Of a stretch of DNA of 64,000 bases, positions 53,071 through 63,414 are shown in pieces. A model generated the notes under the pieces. The model saw nothing but the letters and a program-made list of their open reading frames with translations. It did not search any database and was not told where the DNA came from. Each line of letters starts with the position of its first letter. Position 1 is the first letter of the stretch. The translations under genes were made by a program, and so were the position numbers. The stretch comes from Zavarzinia aquatilis (GTDB taxonomy: Bacteria > Pseudomonadota > Alphaproteobacteria > Zavarziniales > Zavarziniaceae). The DNA lies in the NCBI RefSeq assembly GCF_003173035.1, contig NZ_QGLE01000008.1, positions 62,001 through 126,000 of the forward strand. The letters are read 5' to 3'.

Positions 53071-54657
53071 ATGGCTTATTATCCGGAAGTGAAAACACTG
53101 GCCGACGTCGCGCGCCACCATGCGCGCGAACGGCCCGATTCGGTCGCCCTCGTCGAAGGCGAGAAGCAGATCGCCTATGGCGAACTGGACCGGGCCAGCA
53201 CCGCCTGCGCCGCCGCCCTGATCGCTGAAGGGGTGAAGCCGCAGGGCCGCGTCGCCGTCCTCGACAAGAATGCCGCCGACTATTTCACCCTGCTGTTCGG
53301 CGCCGCCAAGGCGGGCGCCGTGCTGGTGCCGGTGAACTGGCGCCTCGCCGCGCCGGAAATCACCTTCATCCTCGACGACGCCGAAGCCGAAGTGCTCTTC
53401 GTCGGCCCCGACTTCGTGCCCGCCGTCCGCTATTTCCACGGCGAGTTCAAGACCGTGCGCAAGATCGTCGTCATGGGGCCCGCCGGGGATGGGGACTGGC
53501 CATCCTTCGCCGACTGGATCGCGCCCTTCGACACGGCCGCCGATCCGAAGCTGGACGGGGGCGAGAAGGACACGGTCCTGCAGATGTACACCTCCGGGAC
53601 CACCGGCAATCCCAAGGGGGTGATGCTCAGCCACTGGAATTTCCTCGGCAATGTGCCGCTGCGTGAAGCCGCGGCCGAGGACTGGGCGACCTGGACCCCG
53701 GACGATGTGGCGCAGGTCGCCATGCCGCTGTTCCATATCGGCGGCACCGGCTCGGCCTTCCTCGGTATCTATGCCGGGGCCAAGCTGGTGATCACCCGCG
53801 ATTTCGATCCCGCGCTGGTGCTGCGCCAGATCGAGGAGCACAGGATTGCCAAGGTCTTCTATGTCCCGGCGGTGCTGATGTTCCTGCTGCAGCATCCGGC
53901 CTGCCAGACGACCGATTTCTCGTCGCTGAAGTTCATTCTGTACGGCGCGTCGCCCATTCCGCTCGACCTGCTGCGCAAGTCGCTGGCGGTGTTCAAATGC
54001 GGCTTCGTGCAGGTCTATGGCATGACCGAGACCACGGGCCTCTGCACCTATCTGCCGGCGGAAGATCACGATCCGGCGGGCAACGAGCGGATGCGCAGCG
54101 CGGGCAAGCCGCAGGTCGGCGTCGAGGTGAAGGTGATCGACGCCGAGGGCAACACGCTGCCGCCGCGCCAGGTGGGTGAAATCTGCACCCGCTCGCGCGC
54201 CGTCATGGCCGGTTACTGGAAGCGCGACGATGCCACGGCAAAGACGATCGACGCTGACGGCTGGCTGCGCACCGGCGACGCCGGCTATCTGGACGAGGAC
54301 GGTTACGTCTACATCTACGACCGGGTGAAGGACATGATCGTCTCGGGCGGGGAGAATATCTACCCGGCCGAGATCGAAAGTGCCCTGTTCGGCCATCCCG
54401 ATATCGCCGATGTCGCGGTGATCGGCGTGCCGGACGACAAATGGGGCGAGGCGGTAAAGGCGGTCGTGGTGGCAAAGCCCGATTCCCGCGCGACGGCCGA
54501 CGAAATCATCGCCTTCGCCCGCACCCGCATCGCCGGCTACAAGGTGCCGCGCTCGGTCGATTTCGTCGAACACCTGCCGCGCAACGCCTCGGGCAAACTG
54601 CTGAAGCGGGAACTCCGCGACCCCTATTGGGCCGGGCGCGACCGCCGGGTGAACTGA
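53071..54657 (+). CDS. Acyl-CoA synthetase (AMP-dependent ligase)
   Basis: 528 aa from ATG 53071 (GGGGAGAGAAG upstream; an in-frame GTG lies at 53050). ANL motifs: MYTSGTTGNPKGVMLSHWN, VQVYGMTETTGLCTYLP, RTGDAGYLDEDGYVYIYDR, GGENIYPAEIE and catalytic Lys in NASGKLLKREL. It resembles FadD13/medium-to-long chain fatty-acid-CoA ligases. A CACGGC-GAGA-GCCGTG hairpin (53037-53052) lies in its leader. Confidence 0.89.
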   Translation: MAYYPEVKTLADVARHHARERPDSVALVEGEKQIAYGELDRASTACAAALIAEGVKPQGRVAVLDKNAADYFTLLFGAAKAGAVLVPVNWRLAAPEITFILDDAEAEVLFVGPDFVPAVRYFHGEFKTVRKIVVMGPAGDGDWPSFADWIAPFDTAADPKLDGGEKDTVLQMYTSGTTGNPKGVMLSHWNFLGNVPLREAAAEDWATWTPDDVAQVAMPLFHIGGTGSAFLGIYAGAKLVITRDFDPALVLRQIEEHRIAKVFYVPAVLMFLLQHPACQTTDFSSLKFILYGASPIPLDLLRKSLAVFKCGFVQVYGMTETTGLCTYLPAEDHDPAGNERMRSAGKPQVGVEVKVIDAEGNTLPPRQVGEICTRSRAVMAGYWKRDDATAKTIDADGWLRTGDAGYLDEDGYVYIYDRVKDMIVSGGENIYPAEIESALFGHPDIADVAVIGVPDDKWGEAVKAVVVAKPDSRATADEIIAFARTRIAGYKVPRSVDFVEHLPRNASGKLLKRELRDPYWAGRDRRVN

Positions 54658-54663
54658 CCGACA

Positions 54664-54774
54664 GGGGGCCTTTTGGCCCCCGGGTAACGGAACGGGGGGC
54701 CTTTTGGCCCCCGGGTAAAGGAACAGGGGGCCCTTTGGTCCCCGGGTAAAGGAACAGGGGGCCAAAGGCCCCCC
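54664..54774. repeat. Four stem-loops in an exact 31-bp tandem array
   Basis: Units begin at 54664, 54695, 54726 and 54757. Each has a 7-bp stem GGGGGCC/GGCCCCC with a 3-4 base loop (TTTT, TTTT, CTTT, AAA) and the first three are followed by CGGGTAA(A/C)GGAAC. The third unit carries one change (GGTCCCC) that keeps a G-U pair. The fourth has the complementary loop and so faces the minus-strand gene. The array fills the gap between two convergent stops and probably ends both transcripts. Confidence 0.85.
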
Positions 54775-54778
54775 GACC

Positions 54779-56950
54779 TCAGGCTGCCCGGATCTGGGCG
54801 ATGAAGCGTTGGACCTCGGCGTCGAGCCGGTTGGCCTGACCCGACAGATCGGCCGCCGCCGACAGGACGCCGCCCGCGCTGCGGCCGGTTTCCAGCGTCG
54901 CCGTCCGCACTTCGCCGATGGCGTCCGAGACCTGGCGGGTGTCGTCGGCGGCATGGGCGACGTTACGGGCGATCTCGCTCGTCGCCGCGCCCTGCTGTTC
55001 GACCGCGCCCGCGATGTTCGAGGTGATGTCGTTGATCGAGGCGATGGTGCGGCCGATCGAGCCGATGGCGCCCACCGCCTGTTCGGTCTGGTTCTGGATC
55101 AGGCGAATCTTGCTGCCGATGTCCTCGGTCGCCTTGGCGGTCTGGGTGGCGAGGTTCTTCACTTCCGAGGCGACGACGGCGAAGCCCTTGCCGGCTTCGC
55201 CCGCGCGCGCCGCCTCGATGGTCGCGTTGAGGGCGAGAAGGTTGGTCTGATTGGCGATGGCGGCGATCAGGTTCAGCACGTCGCCGATCTCGCCTGCCGA
55301 CGCCGAAAGGCCCTGCATGGTCCGGTTGGTGCCCTCGGCCTCGCGCACCGCATGGGCGGCGGTCTGGGCCGACTGGGCGACCCGGTCGGCGATCTCGCGC
55401 ACGGAAACCGCCAGTTCCTCCGCCGCGCTGGCGACAGTTTGCACGTTGCCCGTCGCGCGGTCGGCGGCCATGGCGACGACGTCCGCCTGCTGATTGCTGC
55501 CGTCGGCGGTCGTGGTCATCACGCTGGCGCTTTGCTGCAACTCGGTCGCCGCCGCGGCAAGGGCGGCGACGATGCCGCGCACCGTCGCTTCGAGACTGTC
55601 GGCCAGTTGCTGCATCTGGTGCCGCTTTTCGGCCTCGGCCGTCCGGGCGGCGTCAGCCTCGCGCTGGCGGCGCTCGGCCTCGGCCCGGGCTTCGGTCTCG
55701 CGCTGGTGCTCGCGCGCGGCTTCGGCGGCCTGGCGCATGTCCTCCGTCTCGGACTGGAGCCGGCGGTTGTCGAGGGCGGCGCGTTTGAACACCTCGACCG
55801 CCTTGGCCATGGCGCCGATCTCGTCGCGCCGGCCGAGCGACGGGACTTCGGCCTCGAGGTCACCGGCGGCAAGGCCGGCCATCGCCCGCTCCATCCCGCG
55901 CAGGGGGGATGACAGGCTGCGCCCCGTCAGGAAGCCGGCGCCAATGGTGACCGCCGCGGCGGTGGCGACGGCGAGGATCATCAGCAGGCGCAGGTCGTCC
56001 ACGGCGGCGAAGACTTCATTCGCCTGCACCCTGATCACGGACGACCAGCCGAGCCCGGGGAAACGCCCCGCGCCTTCGGAATGGGCATAGCCGGCGAGCA
56101 GCGCGGGGCCAGATGCGGGTTCGAGCAGCACGGCGCCGCTTTCGCCGCCGAGGGCGGCGGTGATCACATCGTCGCGGACGATGGCGTTGCCGGCTTCGGC
56201 ATGGACCGCGTCCTTGCCGCCGCCGATATCGCTGACGATCCGTCCCTCGGCGTCGAGGATGAAGAGTTCGGCCGAGCCGAGGCCGTCGGCCGCCAGATGC
56301 TTGTGATATTCGGTCAGATTGCTGGAGACGAAACCCGGATTGGCGAAATTCACCCAATAGCCGATGGTGCGCCCGCCCGGCGGCTTGATCGGCGCGGCGA
56401 AGGTCAGGACAAAGCCGCGCGATCGCGTCGCCTCGGCCACCAGGGGCACGATGCCCGGTCCCTCGACGAAACTGCCGGTCAGGCCGTCGCGGCCTTCGAG
56501 ATAGCGGCCGGCGGAAACCGCCTTGAACCAGCCTTCGCCCGAGAGGTCGCGGCCGACGAGACCCTGTGTCGAGAGTTCATCGCCCGCGGCATTCTTCGTG
56601 TTGACCGAGATGACGGTGCCTTCTGTGTCGACCAGCAGCATGAGGTCGTAGACGCCGTAAGAGCGGACGTAACCGTTCAGGGCCTCGACCAGCGGATTGC
56701 CGAGATCGGTATTGCCCCAGTTGTCGGCGTCATAGGCGGCGGTGTTCAGGGCGAAGGCCTGAACGTCGCCGTAACGCTCGGCCAGGGTGCGGTCGATCGA
56801 ATCGACCATCTGGTCGGCGAGATTGTGGAAGCGGCCATAGAGCGCGTCGCGCGACTGGCCCTCGCTCGCCATATAGATGAAGAACAGCAGCAAGGCCGGC
56901 ACCAGGCCGAAAGCGGCGAGTAAGAACGTAATCCTGCGCTGGATGGACAT
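54779..56950 (-). CDS. Methyl-accepting chemotaxis protein with periplasmic sensor
   Basis: 723 aa from ATG 56950 ([10 protein letters not shown]); an in-frame extension to 57043 is unlikely. First membrane segment about 7-29, a periplasmic double-Cache-like sensor (about 30-335), second membrane segment ([21 protein letters not shown]), HAMP domain, coiled coil, and the methyl-accepting signalling domain with the hairpin tip [24 protein letters not shown] split by [16 protein letters not shown]. Ligand unknown. No CheR-binding pentapeptide at the C-terminus (ends FIAQIRAA). Confidence 0.9.
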   Translation of the reverse strand: MSIQRRITFLLAAFGLVPALLLFFIYMASEGQSRDALYGRFHNLADQMVDSIDRTLAERYGDVQAFALNTAAYDADNWGNTDLGNPLVEALNGYVRSYGVYDLMLLVDTEGTVISVNTKNAAGDELSTQGLVGRDLSGEGWFKAVSAGRYLEGRDGLTGSFVEGPGIVPLVAEATRSRGFVLTFAAPIKPPGGRTIGYWVNFANPGFVSSNLTEYHKHLAADGLGSAELFILDAEGRIVSDIGGGKDAVHAEAGNAIVRDDVITAALGGESGAVLLEPASGPALLAGYAHSEGAGRFPGLGWSSVIRVQANEVFAAVDDLRLLMILAVATAAAVTIGAGFLTGRSLSSPLRGMERAMAGLAAGDLEAEVPSLGRRDEIGAMAKAVEVFKRAALDNRRLQSETEDMRQAAEAAREHQRETEARAEAERRQREADAARTAEAEKRHQMQQLADSLEATVRGIVAALAAAATELQQSASVMTTTADGSNQQADVVAMAADRATGNVQTVASAAEELAVSVREIADRVAQSAQTAAHAVREAEGTNRTMQGLSASAGEIGDVLNLIAAIANQTNLLALNATIEAARAGEAGKGFAVVASEVKNLATQTAKATEDIGSKIRLIQNQTEQAVGAIGSIGRTIASINDITSNIAGAVEQQGAATSEIARNVAHAADDTRQVSDAIGEVRTATLETGRSAGGVLSAAADLSGQANRLDAEVQRFIAQIRAA

Positions 56951-57068
56951 GGCTGCCCCGGCCCCTGTTTTTGTTGATTGCCGGGCATTCTGCGGGGAGA
57001 AAGGTAAACGGGGCGTAACCATGTTGCCGGAAGCCGCCGCCATCGCTAGCGTGCGCGAAAGATTGGCG

Positions 57069-57476
57069 ATGCCGTGGCGAGAGGTTTTCCGGGTGATCGG
57101 TCCCTACCTGATGGTGGCCCTTGGCGGCGCGCTGGGTTCGGTGGCGCGGCTCGGTGTCGTGCGCCTCGGTCAGGCGCTGTTCGGCCCGGGTTTTCCGGTG
57201 GGGACGCTGGCGGTCAATTTCATCGGCAGCGCGGTCATGGGGCTGCTCGCCGCGATGCTGGCCGGCCGGCCGGGCGACGATGGCCTGCGTCTGTTCCTGA
57301 TGACCGGCGTGCTCGGCGGTTTCACCACCTTTTCGGCCTTTTCGCTCGATGCCTATGCCCTGTGGGCGCGGGGCGAGGCGGGTATCGCCATTCTTTATGT
57401 CTCAAGTTCGCTGGTGCTCGGTCTCGCCGGGCTCGGCGCTGGTCTCGCCGTCGGGCGGTCGTGGGGTGCCTTATGA
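57069..57476 (+). CDS. crcB: Fluoride channel CrcB/Fluc
   Basis: About 135 aa with four membrane segments: [36 protein letters not shown], the family signature [11 protein letters not shown] and a last segment [18 protein letters not shown]. Dual-topology dimer that exports fluoride. Starts at 57021, 57069 and 57111 are all in frame; 57069 gives a family-like length, but the ribosome site does not decide. Overlaps the next gene by ATGA. Confidence 0.88.
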   Translation: MPWREVFRVIGPYLMVALGGALGSVARLGVVRLGQALFGPGFPVGTLAVNFIGSAVMGLLAAMLAGRPGDDGLRLFLMTGVLGGFTTFSAFSLDAYALWARGEAGIAILYVSSSLVLGLAGLGAGLAVGRSWGAL

Positions 57477-58486
57477 ATGCCGTCGTGATGCGCAAGGTCG
57501 AACTGGCCGATGCCGACATGCGGGTCGATCGCTGGTTCAAGCGCCATTATCCGGATGTCGGCCACGGCCGGCTGGAAAAGCTGCTGCGCACCGGTCAGGT
57601 GCGGGTGAATGGCGGCCGGGTGAAGGCCTCCGACCGGCTGCTGGTCGGCGATGAAGTGCGGGTGCCGCCGCTGGGCGAGGCGCCGAAGCCGGCGCCCGAC
57701 GCCGCCGCGCCGAAGCCGGTGTCCGCCCGGGCGCTCGAAATCGGCGAGACCCTGAAGAAGGCGATCCTGCACCGCGATGCCGATGTCCTCGTCATCAACA
57801 AGCCGGCCGGCCTCGCGGTTCAGGGCGGCAGCGGTCTCGACGACGCCCATCTCGATGCCGCCCTCGATGCCCTGATGTTCGAGGCGGCGGAGCGGCCGCG
57901 CCTCGTCCACCGGTTGGACAAGGATACCTCGGGCGTGCTCGTGCTCGCCCGCAGCCGGCAGGCCGCGACAGCCCTGGCCAAGTCGTTCAAGGCGCGCGAC
58001 GCGGCCAAGACCTATTGGGCGCTGGTGATGGGAATGCCGAAGCCGACGCGCGGCCGGATCGACCTTGCCCTCGCCAAGGAAGGGCCGGCGGGGCACGAGA
58101 AAATGCGCACGGTCCAGCGCGAGGACGAGGACGACGAGTCGAAGCGCGCCGTCACTTTCTATGCCGTCGTGGAACAGGCGGCGGGCAAAGTGTCCTGGCT
58201 CGCCATGCGGCCGCTGACCGGGCGCACGCACCAGTTGCGTGCCCATGCCGCCTTCCTCGGCACGCCCATCGTCGGCGACGGCAAATACGGCGGGGCCGAG
58301 GCGTTCCTGACCGGCGGCATCTCGCGCAAATTGCATCTGCACGCAAGGGCGATCGACATCGCCCATCCGGCCGGCGGGCGCCTGAAAGTCGAGGCGCCGT
58401 TGCCGCCCCATATGGCCGAGAGTTTCCGCCTGCTCGGCTTCGAGGCTTCGCAGGGCCGGGACGTTTTCGCGGAACTGGACGAATGA
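57473..58486 (+). CDS. RluA-family 23S rRNA pseudouridine synthase (RluC/RluD-like)
   Basis: 337 aa. An N-terminal S4 RNA-binding domain (RVDRWFKRHYP, LLRTGQVRVNGGRVKASDRL) and a catalytic domain with the nucleophile Asp in HRLDKDTSG, plus RTHQLRAHAAFLGTPIVGD. Converts uridines to pseudouridine in 23S rRNA. It lies between crcB and the ATP12 gene with ATGA overlaps on both sides. Confidence 0.91.
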   Translation: MNAVVMRKVELADADMRVDRWFKRHYPDVGHGRLEKLLRTGQVRVNGGRVKASDRLLVGDEVRVPPLGEAPKPAPDAAAPKPVSARALEIGETLKKAILHRDADVLVINKPAGLAVQGGSGLDDAHLDAALDALMFEAAERPRLVHRLDKDTSGVLVLARSRQAATALAKSFKARDAAKTYWALVMGMPKPTRGRIDLALAKEGPAGHEKMRTVQREDEDDESKRAVTFYAVVEQAAGKVSWLAMRPLTGRTHQLRAHAAFLGTPIVGDGKYGGAEAFLTGGISRKLHLHARAIDIAHPAGGRLKVEAPLPPHMAESFRLLGFEASQGRDVFAELDE

Positions 58487-59181
58487 AGCGATTCTGGAAA
58501 CAGGCGGCGGCGCAGGCCGTCGCCAGCGGTGGTTACACGGTCGCCCTCGACGGCAAGCCCATGCGCACCCCGGCCAAGCGGCCGCTGATCATGGCCAGTC
58601 TCGCCCTTGCCGAAGCGGTGGCGGCGGAATGGAGCGCCCAGCCGGCGGATTTCAATCCCGAGACCATGGCCCTGACCCGTTTCGCCAATACGGCGGTCGA
58701 CCGGGTTCCCGACCTGCGGGCCGAGGTGATCGAGGAAATGGCCAATTGGGCCGGCACCGATCTGGTCAGCTATCGCGCCGACGAGCCGCCCGAGCTGGCC
58801 GCCCGCCAGGGCGCGGCCTGGGATCCGTGGATCGACTGGCTGCGCCGACGCTTCGATGTCGACCTGAAGGTGACGGCGGGGCTGATGCCGATCGCGCAGG
58901 CGCCGGAGACGGTGGGGCGCATGGCGATGGTCCTCGCCGCGCGCAGCGACGCGGAACTGGCGGCGCTGCACACGCTGGTCGGCATTCTCGGCTCCCTCGT
59001 GCTGGCGCTCGCGGTGGCGGAGGGGGAATTGCCGCTCGACGAGGCCTGGCGCGCCAGCCGGATCGACGAGGATCACCAGATCGAGAAATGGGGCGAGGAC
59101 GCGGAAGCGGCGGCGCGGGCGGTGCAATTGCACGCCGATCTTGGCCACGCTCACCGGTTTCTGACCCTGTCGCGGGCCTGA
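58483..59181 (+). CDS. ATP12-type F1-ATPase assembly chaperone
   Basis: 232 aa. KRFWKQAAAQAV, YTVALDGKPMRTPAKRPL, AEWSAQPADFNPETMALTRFANTAVDRV and a late SLVLALAVAEGELPLDEAW followed by EKWGEDAEA are the ATP12 family pattern, known in mitochondria and alphaproteobacteria, where it assists assembly of the F1 alpha subunit. Start overlaps the pseudouridine synthase stop by ATGA; the preceding in-frame extension to 58015 is rejected. Confidence 0.9.
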   Translation: MKRFWKQAAAQAVASGGYTVALDGKPMRTPAKRPLIMASLALAEAVAAEWSAQPADFNPETMALTRFANTAVDRVPDLRAEVIEEMANWAGTDLVSYRADEPPELAARQGAAWDPWIDWLRRRFDVDLKVTAGLMPIAQAPETVGRMAMVLAARSDAELAALHTLVGILGSLVLALAVAEGELPLDEAWRASRIDEDHQIEKWGEDAEAAARAVQLHADLGHAHRFLTLSRA

Positions 59182-59194
59182 ACCGTCGGTCTAT

Positions 59195-59216
59195 CGCGAG
59201 GGGTTCTGGCCTCGCG
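59195..59216 (+). terminator. Stem-loop after the crcB-ATP12 operon
   Basis: CGCGAGG (59195-59201) and CCTCGCG (59210-59216) pair perfectly around an 8-base loop, 14 bases after the ATP12 stop. There is no T run (TCAAGATTTGG follows), so it may only be a weak terminator or 3' end stabiliser. The remaining 150 bases before pccB should hold the pcc promoter, but no clear consensus is seen. Confidence 0.45.
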
Positions 59217-59367
59217 TCAAGATTTGGTCGACCTTGGGGGTACCGACTTCCGTCATGCTGGAACAAGTCGGCGAATGATGATACGAGACCCCCCAGTCTT
59301 TCGCGTCCGCGGCATCCTGCTGCCGCACCGCGGCCGCCCTTTCGCGGCGCGGCTCTAGGGGGAACTG

Positions 59368-60900
59368 ATGCACCATATTCTCCGCCAACTGGAAAAAAAG
59401 CGTGAAGAGGCCCGCCTCGGCGGGGGGCCGAAGCGGATCGTCGCCCAGCACGCCAAGGGCAAGCTGACCGCGCGCGAACGTATCGAGCTGCTGCTCGACG
59501 CCAATTCCTTCGAAGAATACGACATGTTCGTCGAGCACCGCTGCGCCGACTTCGGCATGGCGGAGCAGAAGGTCGCCGGCGACGGCGTCGTGACCGGCTG
59601 GGGCACGATCAACGGCCGCCAGGTCTTCGTCTTCTCGCAGGACTTCACGGTGTTCGGCGGCTCGCTGTCCGAGTCCCACGCCGGCAAGATCTGCAAGATC
59701 ATGGACATGGCGCTGAAGGTCGGCGCGCCCGTGATCGGCCTCAACGATTCCGGCGGCGCCCGCATCCAGGAAGGCGTCGCCTCGCTGGGCGGCTATGCCG
59801 ACGTGTTCCTGCGCAATGTCGACGCTTCGGGCGTCGTGCCGCAGATTTCGGTCATCATGGGCCCCTGCGCCGGTGGCGCGGTCTATTCGCCGGCCATGAC
59901 CGACTTCATCTTCATGGTGAAGGACAGTTCCTACATGTTCGTCACCGGTCCCGACGTCGTGAAGACCGTGACCCAGGAAATCGTGACGCAGGAAGAGCTG
60001 GGCGGCGCCGTCACCCACACGTCCAAGTCCTCGGTCGCCGATAACGCCTTCGAGAATGACGTCGAGGCGCTTTACGAGACCCGCCGCCTGTTCGACTTCC
60101 TGCCCCTGTCGAACAAGGAAAAGCCCCCGGTCCGCCCGAGCTTCGACGATCCGGAGCGGGTCGAGATGAGCCTCGACACCCTGGTCCCGGCCAATCCGAA
60201 CAAGCCCTACGACATGAAGGAGCTGATCCTGAAGATGGTCGACGAGGGCGACTTCTTCGAGATCCAGCCGGCCTACGCCAAGAACATCCTTACCGGCTTT
60301 GCCCGGCTCGAAGGCTCGACGGTCGGCATCATCGCCAACCAGCCGATGGTCCTCGCCGGCTGCCTCGACATCGACAGCAGCCGCAAGGCCGCCCGCTTCG
60401 TGCGCTTCTGCGACGCCTTCAACATTCCGATCCTGACCCTCGTCGACGTCCCGGGCTTCCTGCCGGGCACGGCGCAGGAATACGGCGGCATCATCAAGCA
60501 CGGCGCGAAGCTGCTCTTCGCCTATGCCGAGGCGACGGTGCCGAAGGTGACCGTGATCACCCGCAAGGCTTACGGCGGCGCCTATGACGTGATGTCGTCC
60601 AAGCACCTGCGCGGCGACGTGAACTATGCCTGGCCGACCGCGGAAATCGCGGTGATGGGCGCCAAGGGCGCGGTGGAGATCATCTTCCGTTCCGAGATCG
60701 GCGATGCCGAGAAGATCGCGGCGCGGACCGCCGAATACGCGGCCAATTTCGCCAGCCCCTTCAAGGCGGCCAACCGCGGCTTCATCGACGAGGTGATCAT
60801 GCCTCACTCGACGCGCCGCCGGGTGGCCCGGGCCTTTGCGATGCTCCGTAACAAGGAGATCCAGGTGCCCGCGAAGAAGCACGACAATATTCCGCTCTGA
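59368..60900 (+). CDS. pccB: Propionyl-CoA carboxylase beta chain
   Basis: 510 aa carboxyltransferase of the PccB type: [30 protein letters not shown], oxyanion glycines in [11 protein letters not shown] and [15 protein letters not shown], and the C-terminal half with [21 protein letters not shown] and [16 protein letters not shown]. It moves the carboxyl group from biotin to propionyl-CoA to give methylmalonyl-CoA. Ribosome site GGGGGAA. pccA follows after 18 bases. Confidence 0.94.
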   Translation: MHHILRQLEKKREEARLGGGPKRIVAQHAKGKLTARERIELLLDANSFEEYDMFVEHRCADFGMAEQKVAGDGVVTGWGTINGRQVFVFSQDFTVFGGSLSESHAGKICKIMDMALKVGAPVIGLNDSGGARIQEGVASLGGYADVFLRNVDASGVVPQISVIMGPCAGGAVYSPAMTDFIFMVKDSSYMFVTGPDVVKTVTQEIVTQEELGGAVTHTSKSSVADNAFENDVEALYETRRLFDFLPLSNKEKPPVRPSFDDPERVEMSLDTLVPANPNKPYDMKELILKMVDEGDFFEIQPAYAKNILTGFARLEGSTVGIIANQPMVLAGCLDIDSSRKAARFVRFCDAFNIPILTLVDVPGFLPGTAQEYGGIIKHGAKLLFAYAEATVPKVTVITRKAYGGAYDVMSSKHLRGDVNYAWPTAEIAVMGAKGAVEIIFRSEIGDAEKIAARTAEYAANFASPFKAANRGFIDEVIMPHSTRRRVARAFAMLRNKEIQVPAKKHDNIPL

Positions 60901-60918
60901 CCGGCTGGTGGTTTTACA

Positions 60919-62922
60919 ATGTTCAAGAAGATCCTGATCGCGAACCGCGGCGAGATCGCCTGCCGCGTCATCAAGACCGCCCGCAAGATGGGCATCAAGA
61001 CCGTGGCCGTCTACTCCGACGCCGACGCCGACGCGCTCCATGTCGAGATGGCGGACGAGGCCGTGCATGTGGGCGCCCCGCCCGCGGCCGAGTCCTATCT
61101 GATCATCGACAAGATCGTTAAGGCCTGCCTCGACACCGGCGCCGAAGCGGTTCACCCCGGCTATGGCTTCCTGTCCGAGAAGGCGGATTTCTGCGCCGCC
61201 CTCGAGCAGCACGGCATCAAGTTCATCGGCCCGAACGTCCGCGCCATCGGCGCCATGGGCGACAAGATCGAGTCGAAGAAGCTGGCCCGCGCCGCCGGGG
61301 TCAACACCGTCCCCGGCTATCTCGGCGTCATCAAGGATACCGACGAGGCGGTGAAGATCGCTTCCGAGATCGGCTATCCCGTGATGATCAAGGCCTCGGC
61401 CGGCGGTGGCGGCAAGGGTATGCGCATCGCCTGGAACGAGGCGGAAACCCGCGAGGGCTTCCAGTCGGCGACCAACGAGGCGCGTTCCTCCTTCGCCGAC
61501 GACCGCGTCTTCATCGAGAAGTTCGTGACCTCGCCCCGTCACATCGAGATTCAGGTGCTGGGCGACAAGCACGGCAACATCATCTATGTGAACGAGCGCG
61601 AATGCTCGATCCAGCGCCGCAACCAGAAGGTCATCGAGGAGGCCCCGAGCCCCTTCCTCGACGAGGCGACCCGCAAGGCCATGGGCGAACAGTCCGTCGC
61701 CCTTGCCCGGGAAGTCGGTTACGACAGCGCCGGCACGGTGGAATTCATCGTCGACGGCGACCGTAACTTCTACTTCCTCGAGATGAACACCCGTCTGCAG
61801 GTGGAACATCCGGTCACCGAGCTGATCACCGGCATCGACCTTGTCGAGCAGATGATCCGCGTCGCCTATGGCGAGACGCTGAAGATCAAGCAGTCGGACG
61901 TCGGCATCAACGGCTGGGCCATCGAATCCCGCGTCTACGCGGAAGATCCGACCCGCGGCTTCCTGCCCTCGATCGGTCGCCTGACCCATTACCAGCCGCC
62001 GGCCGAAGGCCCGGACGGCAATGGCGCCATCGTCCGCAACGACACCGGCGTCTTCGCTGGCGCCGAAATCTCGATGTTCTACGATCCGATGATCGCCAAG
62101 CTGTGCACCCACGCGGCCACGCGCGAAGAAGCGATCGACGCCCAGCGCGCGGCGCTCGACGCCTTCTACATCCGGGGTATCAGCCACAACATCAGCTTCG
62201 TCTCGGCGGTGCTCGGTCACGAGCGTTTCCGGTCGGGCCGTCTGACCACCGGCTTCATCGCCGAGGAATTCCCGGACGGTTTCACCGGCGCCACGCTCAG
62301 CGCCTCGGCGCTCGACAATCTGACGGCGGCGGCGGTCGTGCTGCATCGCCGGACCCAGGAACGCGAGGTCAGGATTTCTGGCCAGATCCCGCATCACGGC
62401 CGCAAACTGCAGACGCAGTATGTGGTTCAGATCGGTGAAGAGAAGCGTCACGTCGGCGTCGAGACGGTCGAAGGCGGCTATGACGTCAAGACCTTCGATG
62501 GCCATGTCCTGGCCATCCGCAGCACCTGGAACCCGGGCACCTCGATCCTGCGCGGCACGGTGAACGGCAAGCCGATCATCGTCCAGGTCGAGAAGAAGGG
62601 GGAAGGCTTCCGCCTGTTCCATTCGGGCGCCGAAGTCATCGCCGTGGTGCGCACGCCGCGCGCGGCCGAACTCGCCGCCCTGATGCCGGTGAAGCTGCCG
62701 CCCGATACCTCGAAGTTCCTGCTCTGCCCGATGCCGGGCCTCATCGTCTCGATCAATGTCGAGGAAGGCGAAGAGGTGAAGGCGGGCCAGACCCTCGCGG
62801 TCGTCGAAGCCATGAAGATGGAAAACGTCCTCAAGGCGGAACGCGATGGCAAGGTGGCCAAGGTCAAGGGCAAGAAGGGCGACAGTTTCTCGGTCGACCA
62901 GGTGATCCTCGAGTTCGAGTGA
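60919..62922 (+). CDS. pccA: Propionyl-CoA carboxylase alpha chain (biotin carboxylase and biotin carrier)
   Basis: 667 aa. ATP-grasp biotin carboxylase (ILIANRGEIACRVIKTARKMG, KASAGGGGKGMRIAW, FLEMNTRLQVEHPVTE), a linker BT domain and a C-terminal biotinyl domain with the target Lys633 in EAMKMEN. Forms the alpha6beta6 enzyme with PccB; propionate, odd-chain fatty acid and branched amino acid catabolism. A very strong terminator follows the stop. Confidence 0.95.
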   Translation: MFKKILIANRGEIACRVIKTARKMGIKTVAVYSDADADALHVEMADEAVHVGAPPAAESYLIIDKIVKACLDTGAEAVHPGYGFLSEKADFCAALEQHGIKFIGPNVRAIGAMGDKIESKKLARAAGVNTVPGYLGVIKDTDEAVKIASEIGYPVMIKASAGGGGKGMRIAWNEAETREGFQSATNEARSSFADDRVFIEKFVTSPRHIEIQVLGDKHGNIIYVNERECSIQRRNQKVIEEAPSPFLDEATRKAMGEQSVALAREVGYDSAGTVEFIVDGDRNFYFLEMNTRLQVEHPVTELITGIDLVEQMIRVAYGETLKIKQSDVGINGWAIESRVYAEDPTRGFLPSIGRLTHYQPPAEGPDGNGAIVRNDTGVFAGAEISMFYDPMIAKLCTHAATREEAIDAQRAALDAFYIRGISHNISFVSAVLGHERFRSGRLTTGFIAEEFPDGFTGATLSASALDNLTAAAVVLHRRTQEREVRISGQIPHHGRKLQTQYVVQIGEEKRHVGVETVEGGYDVKTFDGHVLAIRSTWNPGTSILRGTVNGKPIIVQVEKKGEGFRLFHSGAEVIAVVRTPRAAELAALMPVKLPPDTSKFLLCPMPGLIVSINVEEGEEVKAGQTLAVVEAMKMENVLKAERDGKVAKVKGKKGDSFSVDQVILEFE

Positions 62923-62939
62923 TCCCGGCTCTCGCGACA

Positions 62940-62969
62940 GGCCCCGGCGGACAACCGCCGGGGCCTTTT
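62940..62969 (+). terminator. Rho-independent terminator after pccA
   Basis: GGCCCCGGCGG (62940-62950), loop ACAA, CCGCCGGGGCC (62955-62965), then TTTTGCTTTG: a perfect 11-bp GC-rich stem followed by T-rich sequence. Confidence 0.92.
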
Positions 62970-62993
62970 GCTTTGTAAAGGAGGCTTTGTCGG

Positions 62994-63269
62994 ATGAAGA
63001 CCCTTCGGCTTCGCGTCACCGGGCGGGTGCAGGGCGTCGGCTTTCGCCATTTCACCCGCGATGCGGCGGCGCGCCTTGGCCTCGACGGCTGGGTGCGCAA
63101 TCGGCTCGATGGCAGCGTCGAGGCCGTGGCGCGGGGTGACGCGGCCGCGCTCGACGCCTTTCGGGCGGCGCTGCGTCAGGGACCGCCGGCCTCCCGTGTC
63201 GACGATATCGTCGAGGTGGTGGACGACGAGGTTCCGGCCAAGGGCTTCTTTCAGGCCCCGACCGCCTGA
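62994..63269 (+). CDS. acyP: Acylphosphatase
   Basis: 91 aa, the normal size. Substrate-binding loop VQGVGFRHFTRDAA with the catalytic Arg, and the catalytic Asn in DGWVRNRLDGSVE. Hydrolyses carboxyl-phosphate bonds of acyl phosphates. Ribosome site AAAGGAGG eight bases upstream, after the pccA terminator, so it has its own promoter or low read-through. Confidence 0.93.
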   Translation: MKTLRLRVTGRVQGVGFRHFTRDAAARLGLDGWVRNRLDGSVEAVARGDAAALDAFRAALRQGPPASRVDDIVEVVDDEVPAKGFFQAPTA

Positions 63270-63414
63270 CGGTGCTTGCGCGCTGCACTAAAAGTTAACG
63301 AAGGCGGGCTCAAAGTGGAGCTGCCCGCCGAATGCAGGGAACCCCTACCGATGGCGTGGGTTGACCTTGTGGGGGGCGGATTGCAACTAATGGCGCAGTC
63401 GCCTTGGAGCCTCT

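Noticed and set aside
57021-57110. Possible fluoride riboswitch before crcB (GGCGATGCCGTGGCG)
   Set aside because: Only the GGCGATG-like word is present; the AACCGC and UGAUG parts of the consensus and the pseudoknot are missing, and the stretch may be coding.
59191-62622. 1143-codon minus-strand ORF across pccB and pccA
   Set aside because: Antisense to two highly conserved carboxylase genes; low-complexity His/Asp/Gly protein.
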